A stretch of 12,372 nt of DNA from JADFAK01 sp047615865 (lineage in GTDB: Bacteria; Bacteroidota; Bacteroidia; Flavobacteriales_D; Sanyastnellaceae), in contig JBLHIB010000104.1 of NCBI GenBank assembly GCA_047615865.1, forward strand, positions 1 to 12,372, read 5' to 3'. The notes under the pieces were generated by a model that was not told the origin of the DNA, ran no database searches, and saw nothing but the letters and a program-made list of their open reading frames with translations. Positions 6,467 through 12,372 of this stretch are shown one piece after another (the first letter of the stretch is position 1; the number at the start of each line of letters is the position of its first letter). Position numbers and translations under genes: made by a program.

Positions 6467-7063
6467 ATGAAATTTGTTTTTATAACTCTCGTTACGATTG
6501 TAGCACTTGCGGCTATTGCGCAGACCATTGTGTCGAAAAGCACAGCGAAAACAAAGACAATAGAATACAAAACACTCGCGCAGAAAAATGGTTTTGAAAT
6601 TCGTGAGTATCCTGAGTTATTAGTGGCTTCAACGGTTTTGAATGGCAGTACATACTCCGATAATTCGAGTTCTGGTTTTCGAAAGATTGCCTCATATATA
6701 TTCGGAGGTAATAGCGCCAACCAGCAAATAGCGATGACCTCACCGGTTCAAATGGAGATGAGTTCAGAGCCAACTATGAGTTTCTTCATGCCAAGTGATG
6801 TAGAGTCAATGGATCTTCCGATTCCAAATAGAGACGACGTATCTGTCCACGTTCAGGCTTCGAAAATTGTTGCAGTTGTTGAGTTTTCTGGCTGGGCATC
6901 TGACGAGGTGCTGAGCCAACAGTTCAGTGCCTTAAAATCACGATTGATAGAAGAGTCAATTGAATTTGAGGATACCTACAGTTATTTAGGCTACAATCCT
7001 CCCTACCAATTGATAAATAGAAAGAATGAAATAATCATACCTCTTAAGAGTTACCGAAATTAA
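6467..7063 (+). CDS. SOUL/HBP family haem-binding-like protein
   Basis: A 198-residue member of the SOUL family, whose animal and plant members bind haem or porphyrins; bacterial roles are mostly unproven. Residues 3-22 form one hydrophobic segment, either an uncleaved membrane anchor or a Sec signal, so the domain probably faces the periplasm. The SOUL domain covers about 33-196 and has its usual landmarks: GFEIREYPE (42-50), GFRKIASYIFGGN (70-82), IAMTSPVQME (88-97), FFMPS, FSGWA (140-144), YNPPY (176-180) and the C-terminal NEIIIPL. Length and motifs are complete. It starts at ATG 6467; an AGGAG lies too far upstream (about 20 bases) to be a normal ribosome binding site. It appears monocistronic or loosely followed by the broken hydrolase gene 80 bases on. 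Haem binding is inferred from the family only. Confidence 0.93.
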   Translation: MKFVFITLVTIVALAAIAQTIVSKSTAKTKTIEYKTLAQKNGFEIREYPELLVASTVLNGSTYSDNSSSGFRKIASYIFGGNSANQQIAMTSPVQMEMSSEPTMSFFMPSDVESMDLPIPNRDDVSVHVQASKIVAVVEFSGWASDEVLSQQFSALKSRLIEESIEFEDTYSYLGYNPPYQLINRKNEIIIPLKSYRN

Positions 7064-7088
7064 TTTTGCATTCAAGTGGTGGGCAGAC

Positions 7089-7129
7089 GATTCAGTCATA
7101 GAGATGCGACTATCCAAAATATCTGAATC
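7089..7129. repeat. Nested inverted repeat between SOUL gene and hydrolase remnant
   Basis: Outer arms GATTCAG (7089-7095) and CTGAATC (7123-7129) enclose a smaller ATAG/CTAT pair (7098-7101, 7110-7113). It ends 14 bases before the hydrolase start. It could be a weak hairpin separating the two genes or an operator; no T-run follows. Confidence 0.3.
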
Positions 7130-7143
7130 ATAAAAGCAATGCC

Positions 7144-8160
7144 ATGTCACAAATACACATCAACACCCGCAGTTTATTCCTCATATTGGCTGTTCTGATT
7201 TCTGAAGTTGCAACAGCTGGGAGCAAGGATGTCTATGTTCTGAGTAACCGAGAGACCGTTCTGGAAAACGACAATTCGACTGCATTGAACCGAGTGAAGG
7301 CGCACTCTGGTTTGAACTTGATGATTGCCAATGAATCTGCGAACAATTCATTGATGATATCGAGAACAGATTCAGTGCAGTTCATTTCAGAGATGTTGGA
7401 TTTGGATGGAGACTGGGTGGTTTTCGTGCATGGAGATGCCAAGACTCTTGATCAATCCGTGAAACGTGGTATTGCGATTCAAAAAGAGCACGACATCAAC
7501 GTTTTAATCTTTAGTTGGCCTTCCAAAGACCCTATTTTAGGTGGTGTACGTAACTTTAAAAGGTCAAGATCTCATGTGGGTGAATCCCTGAGCCATTTCA
7601 TGCAAATGCTAGATTTTGTCCAGGTATTCAAAGACGCCAATCCTTCGTTTCAAAATAACCAAAAGATCTCACTGTTGTTTCATAGCCTAGGAATTCTGTA
7701 CATGGAATCGATGGTGGGAAATGATTTTCAGCTGGGTTTACAAGGTGACTTATTCGACAATCTTATTCTCAATGCCGCAGCAGTGAACTAAGAAAAGCAT
7801 AGTGAATGGGTTGAAAAGATCAACATTAATGACCGCATATACATTACTTCCAATAAACACGATTTCAATTTGAAGGGTCTGCGCATCTTCACTTCTGATG
7901 GCAAGTAGTTGAGAGAAGTAACGCGAGAAACTTTAGCGTCAAATGCACATTATGTGCACTTCGATAAGAGCATCGGTTTTAGGATGAAAACGGGTCAAAC
8001 GCACACTTATTTCGTAGGTGAAATACCTCAAACGAATCCGACGATTAAGTCGTTTTATTCAACCCTGTTTCATGGTGAGGAGGCGAATTTCAGCGATGCA
8101 GACCAATTTGAAGTACGAAAGGATAGACTCGGCTACGAATTGACGGCTGAATCAAAATAA
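7144..8160 (+). pseudogene. Exported alpha/beta hydrolase gene broken by two in-frame stops
   Basis: One frame runs for 338 codons but is cut by TAA at 7789-7791 (codon 216) and TAG at 7906-7908 (codon 255). The first part has a Sec signal (hydrophobic 11-20, likely cleavage near ATA-G at residue 25), then VVFVHGD (92-98), VLIFSWPSKDP (120-130) and the nucleophile elbow FHSLG (Ser181), typical of alpha/beta hydrolases related to DUF900. After the first stop the text continues as family-like sequence, EKHSEWVEKI and RIYITSNKHDFNLKG. After the second it continues with THTYF, likely holding the catalytic His, to the true end. The 215-residue product would lack the Asp and His regions and be inactive. 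No frameshift is seen. Both stops are one base from glutamine codons (CAA, CAG), and GKQL is plausible at the second. Readthrough cannot be excluded. Confidence 0.82.
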
Positions 8161-8211
8161 TTACAGCAGTAGCTTGTGAATTACGCTTAAGCACAGTAAT
8201 CCCGCTAAAAC

Positions 8212-8248
8212 GAAAGATGCGACAAGATTTAATCTTGCCGCATCTTTC
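8212..8248. terminator. Strong bidirectional hairpin terminator between convergent genes
   Basis: A 37-base hairpin: GAAAGATGCG (8212-8221) pairs fully with CGCATCTTTC (8239-8248), then one A/C mismatch, then CAAGATT pairs with AATCTTG around a single T. It lies between the ends of the plus-strand hydrolase remnant (8160) and the minus-strand icmF gene (8274), so it can end transcription from both sides. The T-rich 3' ends of the stem stand in for a U-tract. Confidence 0.85.
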
Positions 8249-8273
8249 AATTTCAAGGAGTTGCTAATTAGGA

Positions 8274-11200
8274 TTACATATTCCTCCTGTATTGCCCACC
8301 AACCATAAACAAACCATCACTAATCTCACCCAAACTACACCATTTCGAAGCTTCCATAAGTGCCTCGAATATGTTCTCGTTGCGGATGGCTACTTTCTGG
8401 ATGTTTTTGATATGTTCCGAAGATTCACTGACATTTCTAGTACTCAAAGACTGGGCAGTTGCAATCTGAAACTGCTTTTCCTCTTCTGTTGCACGAATGA
8501 CTTCTTTTGGCAAGACCGTTGGCGAGCCATCCTTACTCAAGAATGTATTCACTCCAATAATCGGGAACTCACCAGTATGTTTCAAAGTCTCATAGTACAA
8601 GGACTCGTCTTGGATTTTTCCACGCTGGTACATAGTCTCCATAGCACCCAAAACACCACCTCTTTCAGTAATGCGATCGAATTCCATGAGCACAGCCTCT
8701 TCAACTAGGTCTGTGAGTTCTTCGGTGATGAATGATCCTTGGATAGGGTTTTCATTTTTGGACAAACCAAGCTCCTTGTTGATGATCAACTGAATGGCCA
8801 TCGCACGGCGCACACTTTCCTCAGTAGGAGTGGTGATCGCTTCGTCGTAGGCATTTGTATGCAGACTGTTACAATTGTCGTAGATCGCGTACAACGCTTG
8901 CAAAGTCGTACGGATGTCGTTGAAGTCAATTTCTTGCGCGTGAAGCGAACGACCCGAAGTTTGAATATGGTACTTCAACTTCTGACTGCGCTCATTGGCA
9001 CCATATTTATCACGCATGGCTTTTGCCCAGATCTTACGAGCAACACGACCGATAACGGCGTATTCCGGATCAATACCGTTGCTGAAGAAGAAACTCAGGT
9101 TAGGAGCAAAGTCGTCAATGTTCATTCCACGACTTAGGTAGTACTCGACATAGGTAAAGCCATTGGCCAGTGTGAAAGCCAATTGTGAAATTGGATTTGC
9201 GCCAGCTTCAGCAATATGATAGCCGGAAATACTCACTGAATAGAAATTACGGATCGCGTTGTCAATGAAGTAGGATTGAACATCTCCCATCAATCGCAAT
9301 GCAAATTCAGTACTGAAGATACACGTATTCTGAGCTTGATCCTCTTTGAGGATATCGGCTTGAACTGTTCCACGAACTGAGCTCAAGGCTCTGATCTTCA
9401 GTGCTTCGTATACATCTGAGGGAAGCACTTGATCTCCTGTCACGCCGAGCAACATCAACCCCAGACCGTCATTGCCTTTGGGTAAGTCGCCGTTGTATTT
9501 TGGACGTGTTGCATTTCTAGATGCATAGATCCCGTCAATTTTCTTGTCAACTTCAGCTTCCAGTCCATTTTCTTGGATGTACTTCTCACATTGCTGATCA
9601 ATCGCAGCATTCATGAAGAATCCCAACAACATAGGGGCCGGACCATTGATCGTCATCGAAACTGAGGTAAGTGGCGCGCACAGGTCGAAACCACTGTATA
9701 GCTTCTTGGCATCATCCAAACAGCAGATACTTACACCCGCATTTCCAATTTTACCATAGATGTCTGGTCGCTCACCTGGATCACGTCCGTAAAGCGTAAC
9801 ACTATCGAATGCCGTACTCAATCTTTTGGCCGGTAAACCCATACTCACGTAGTGAAAACGCTTGTTTGTCCGCTCAGGACCACCTTCACCCGCAAACATA
9901 CGCGTGGGGTCTTCGCCTTCTCGTTTGAAAGGGAATACGCCTCCTGTAAATGGAAATTCACCGGGAACATTTTCCTGAAGCTGCCATTTAAGCACATCGC
10001 CCCATGCAGTGAATTTTGGCAAAGACACTTTAGCAATCTGCGTATGACTTAGTGATTCCGTATGGGTTGCAATCTTAATTTCTTTTTCACGTACCTTGAA
10101 CGTGTAAAATTCGCCTTGGTACATTGCTTTCTTGGCTTCCCAGCCTTCTACAGCATCCCAGTTTCGAGCGTCGAGATCTTTCTTCTTGTCTTTGAAGACT
10201 GCTTCTATGCTTTCCAAAACCGGCTTTTCAAGTTTGTCTTCAAGCAGAGATATGGACTTGTTTAGAGCGAAGAGATCCTGCGCAATTTTCGACTGTCGGT
10301 CCGACCACTTGTTGTAGTCTCTAATCGTATCGGAAATCTCACTGAGGTAGCGAACACGGCGCGGTGGAATTACAAAGATCTTTTCGTCCATTTCAGCGGA
10401 CACATCCAAGTGGCTTTCGAAATTGGTGCCAGTTTTTTCATTTATCGTAAGGATTAGAGCCTTGTATAGACTGTTGGTCCCGTGGTCGTTGAACTGACTG
10501 GCGATTGTGCCATAGACAGGAGTGTTTTCGTCGTCCAACTCGAACAATTGTCGGTTGCGTCGGTACTGCTTCTTTACATCACGGATTGCATCTAAAGCTC
10601 CTCGTTTGTCGAATTTGTTGAGCGCAATGATATCGGCGAAGTCGAGCATGTCGATCTTCTCGAGCTGACTAGCAGCGCCGTATTCTGGAGTCATAACGTA
10701 CATGCTCAAGTCGCTATGTTCTACAATCTCCGTGTCGCTTTGACCGATTCCTGAAGTCTCAAGTATTACCAAGTCAAATTTCGCAGCTTTTAGAACGTCG
10801 ACCGCTTCTTGCACATGCTTAGAAACAGCCAAGTTGCTTTGCCGCGTTGCTAGCGAGCGCATATAACATCTTTCGTTGAAGATGCTGTTCATTCGAATTC
10901 TATCTCCTAGAAGAGCACCACCTGTTTTTCGTTTGGTAGGGTCGACGGAGATAATTCCTATGTGTTTTTCTGGAAAATCAATCAAGAATCGGCGAACCAA
11001 TTCGTCAACCAACGAGCTTTTTCCAGCTCCACCTGTTCCTGTAATTCCTAGAACCGGAACATTTGAATTGTTGGCGTCTTCCTTAATTTTCTTTAAGGCG
11101 TCAATGTTTTCATCGTGGAAGTTCTCCGCAGCTGATATGATGCGACCAATGGCATATGGATTCTTGCTAGCGAGTTGGTTTACCTCATCCTTTAAATTGG

Positions 11201-11645
11201 CACCAGTAGGGTAGTCGCTTTTCTCCATCAAATCGTTGATCATCCCTTGCAAACCCATTGACCGTCCGTCGTCCGGATGATAAATACGAGTGATGCCGTA
11301 TGATTCAAGCTCATCAATTTCAGAGGGTAGAATAGTGCCGCCGCCCCCACCAAAAATCTTGATGTGTCCAGCACCTTTTTCCTTGAGTAAGTCATGCATG
11401 TATTTGAAATACTCTGTATGACCACCTTGGTAACTGGTGATAGCTATGGAATTGGCATCTTCTTGGATAGCACAATCGACAACTTCTTGAACGCTTCTAT
11501 CATGTCCTAGATGGATGACTTCAGCGCCGGTCGATTGAATAATTCGCCGCATAATGTTAATGGCTGCATCGTGCCCATCAAATAGGGAGGCAGCAGTAAC
11601 AATTCGGACTTTGTTGACGGGTGCGTAGGGAGCAACTTTTTGCAT
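8274..11645 (-). CDS. icmF: Fused isobutyryl-CoA mutase with G-protein chaperone (IcmF)
   Basis: IcmF is a coenzyme B12 enzyme that interconverts isobutyryl-CoA and n-butyryl-CoA and carries its own GTPase chaperone. Numbering here follows the 1125-codon frame from TTG 11651. Domains: B12-binding (about 12-145) with FDGHDAAINIMRR, whose His25-region motif holds the lower cobalt ligand; a MeaB-like GTPase (about 160-420) with P-loop GTGGAGKSS (205-213), SVDPTKRKTGG and NKFD (345-348); a linker; then the mutase TIM barrel (about 545-1125). The position equal to the carboxylate-binding Arg of methylmalonyl-CoA mutase (MVRNTYIF) is Gln774 in AQNTCIF, and the MCM YPTMY region reads FPFTGGVFPF. Both point to isobutyryl-type substrate. 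ATG 11643-11645 is preferred over TTG 11651, giving 1123 residues. No frameshift or missing motif is seen; it is monocistronic, ending at the shared hairpin. Confidence 0.96.
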   Translation of the reverse strand: MQKVAPYAPVNKVRIVTAASLFDGHDAAINIMRRIIQSTGAEVIHLGHDRSVQEVVDCAIQEDANSIAITSYQGGHTEYFKYMHDLLKEKGAGHIKIFGGGGGTILPSEIDELESYGITRIYHPDDGRSMGLQGMINDLMEKSDYPTGANLKDEVNQLASKNPYAIGRIISAAENFHDENIDALKKIKEDANNSNVPVLGITGTGGAGKSSLVDELVRRFLIDFPEKHIGIISVDPTKRKTGGALLGDRIRMNSIFNERCYMRSLATRQSNLAVSKHVQEAVDVLKAAKFDLVILETSGIGQSDTEIVEHSDLSMYVMTPEYGAASQLEKIDMLDFADIIALNKFDKRGALDAIRDVKKQYRRNRQLFELDDENTPVYGTIASQFNDHGTNSLYKALILTINEKTGTNFESHLDVSAEMDEKIFVIPPRRVRYLSEISDTIRDYNKWSDRQSKIAQDLFALNKSISLLEDKLEKPVLESIEAVFKDKKKDLDARNWDAVEGWEAKKAMYQGEFYTFKVREKEIKIATHTESLSHTQIAKVSLPKFTAWGDVLKWQLQENVPGEFPFTGGVFPFKREGEDPTRMFAGEGGPERTNKRFHYVSMGLPAKRLSTAFDSVTLYGRDPGERPDIYGKIGNAGVSICCLDDAKKLYSGFDLCAPLTSVSMTINGPAPMLLGFFMNAAIDQQCEKYIQENGLEAEVDKKIDGIYASRNATRPKYNGDLPKGNDGLGLMLLGVTGDQVLPSDVYEALKIRALSSVRGTVQADILKEDQAQNTCIFSTEFALRLMGDVQSYFIDNAIRNFYSVSISGYHIAEAGANPISQLAFTLANGFTYVEYYLSRGMNIDDFAPNLSFFFSNGIDPEYAVIGRVARKIWAKAMRDKYGANERSQKLKYHIQTSGRSLHAQEIDFNDIRTTLQALYAIYDNCNSLHTNAYDEAITTPTEESVRRAMAIQLIINKELGLSKNENPIQGSFITEELTDLVEEAVLMEFDRITERGGVLGAMETMYQRGKIQDESLYYETLKHTGEFPIIGVNTFLSKDGSPTVLPKEVIRATEEEKQFQIATAQSLSTRNVSESSEHIKNIQKVAIRNENIFEALMEASKWCSLGEISDGLFMVGGQYRRNM

Positions 11646-11670
11646 GGACAAACCAACATTTGTTAGCTCG

Positions 11671-11678
11671 CAAAGTTA
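11671..11678 (-). promoter_or_regulatory. Candidate -7 element for icmF
   Basis: On the minus strand TAACTTTG matches the Bacteroidota -7 pattern and lies 25 bases upstream of the preferred icmF ATG. No well-spaced -33 TTG is apparent. A start of transcription just after it would give a very short leader. Confidence 0.33.
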
Positions 11679-11764
11679 GCCATTTTATCCTCTTTGAACA
11701 GCTAATGCCCAATCATTTACGCGCAAGCGCTTAGCCCATAAGCTAGCTCCTTGACCTTCAATAT

Positions 11765-12372
11765 TTACAAGAAGTCATTGGCCAAATTCGCCAACTCACT
11801 GCGCTCACCTTTTTCGAGCGTTATGTGGCAATATGGTTTTTGGCCTTTGAGGCGGTCAATTACATAGGATAGGCCATTCGATTGCTCATCCAAGTATGGC
11901 GTATCAATCTGACGCACATCACCAGTAAGAATAATCTTGCAGTTTTCTCCCGCGCGAGTAATAATCGTCTTAACCTCATGTGGAGTGAGGTTTTGTGCTT
12001 CGTCGACAATGAAAATCACGTTGGTAAGTGACCGGCCACGAATGTAGGCTAGGGGGCAAATAGTAATCCGTCCTTCAGCTTGCATTTCTTCTATAGCCTT
12101 TCTTTTCTTCTCGTTCTCGCCAAATTGTTTCTTGATGAAATTGAGGTTGTCCCAAAGCGGCTGCATATAAGGACCAATTTTATCTTCAGCATCACCAGGT
12201 AGAAATCCGATATCACGATTGCTGAGTGGAACAATTGGTCGGGCGAGGATAATTTGATCAAAACGATTTTTCTGTTCAAGAGATCCTGCAAGTGCCAACA
12301 AAGTCTTTCCTGTTCCAGCTACTCCTGAAATTGTTACTAGGTCTATATCAGGATTTTGAATAGCGTGCAACG
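11765..12372 (-). CDS. PhoH-like ATPase (PhoH2 type), C-terminal part
   Basis: The visible 202 codons form the ATPase domain of a PhoH family protein; the 5' part lies beyond the window edge. Walker A reads GVAGTGKT, near residues 16-23 of the visible part. ARPIVPLSNRDIGFLPGD is the family signature, and Walker B is IFIVDEAQNLTP. The end, ERSELANLANDFL, is the usual C-terminus of PIN-PhoH (PhoH2/YlaK-like) proteins, which couple an N-terminal PIN RNase domain to an ATP-dependent RNA helicase-like activity. The PIN domain is inferred because it is off the edge. TTG at 12368-12370 is almost surely internal, since LHAIQNPDIDLVT is mid-protein text in relatives. The gene ends 119 bases before icmF on the same strand, with no strong terminator between them. 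Confidence 0.93.
   Translation of the reverse strand, partial: LHAIQNPDIDLVTISGVAGTGKTLLALAGSLEQKNRFDQIILARPIVPLSNRDIGFLPGDAEDKIGPYMQPLWDNLNFIKKQFGENEKKRKAIEEMQAEGRITICPLAYIRGRSLTNVIFIVDEAQNLTPHEVKTIITRAGENCKIILTGDVRQIDTPYLDEQSNGLSYVIDRLKGQKPYCHITLEKGERSELANLANDFL

Noticed and set aside
4844..7063. A linked signalling system of kinase and SOUL-family protein
   Set aside because: A 420-bp gap with its own promoter-like elements separates them, and there is no response regulator or shared motif to connect them.
556..8160. Stop-codon reassignment (TAA/TAG read as glutamine), suggested by stops at glutamine-like positions
   Set aside because: Intact genes here, including the very long icmF, use CAA and CAG freely, contain no in-frame TAA or TAG, and end at standard TAA or TAG codons. 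The Fic gene also has frameshifts, which recoding would not explain.
11721..11743. GCGCAAGCGC and GCTTA-gccca-TAAGC small hairpins after the PhoH gene
   Set aside because: Stems are only 4-5 bp and no T-run follows on the minus strand, so a terminator is not supported.

Overview
The window looks like a chromosomal stretch of a Bacteroidota bacterium, probably of the Cytophagia/Flammeovirga type. The evidence is the protein style (a soluble PAS/HisKA kinase with an H-box reading FSIIAHDLRGP, IcmF, a PhoH2-like ATPase), weak or absent Shine-Dalgarno sequences, several TAnnTTTG hexamer-like -7 elements upstream of genes, and a moderate, slightly AT-rich composition judged by eye. The phylum is an inference from this style; no marker gene is present to fix it.

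Layout: positions 1-54 may hold the last codons of an upstream plus-strand gene, and then about 480 bp hold no convincing gene. A DinB-family gene follows (about 556-1044, plus), interrupted by an in-frame TAG. Next is a minus-strand set reading AlkC-type DNA alkylation repair glycosylase (2765-3901), pirin (1803-2681) and an unrecognised exported protein with a Tat-like signal (1144-1803). The last two overlap by one base, and a weak terminator follows the set. Behind AlkC lies a decayed Fic gene (3978-4568, minus) with two frameshifts, a nonsense codon and loss of the whole catalytic C-terminal part. A divergent plus-strand PAS histidine kinase (4844-6046) follows, then a 420-bp gap rich in palindromes, then a SOUL-family haem-binding-like protein (6467-7063). 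After it comes an exported alpha/beta hydrolase gene broken by two in-frame stops (7144-8160). A strong bidirectional hairpin (8212-8248) separates this from the convergent icmF gene (8274-11645, minus), and the window ends inside a PhoH-like ATPase gene (11765-12372, minus).

How they work together: the clearest functional group is AlkC with pirin and the exported protein, an apparent co-directional transcription unit. IcmF and PhoH2 are stand-alone housekeeping-type genes. The kinase is an orphan with no response regulator in view.

I did not find a convincing undescribed system. The most notable pattern is decay: three genes (DinB-like, Fic, alpha/beta hydrolase) carry inactivating lesions within about 8 kb, while their neighbours are intact. 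Three of the four premature stops sit where glutamine would be one base change away. The least explained intact gene is the exported protein downstream of pirin.
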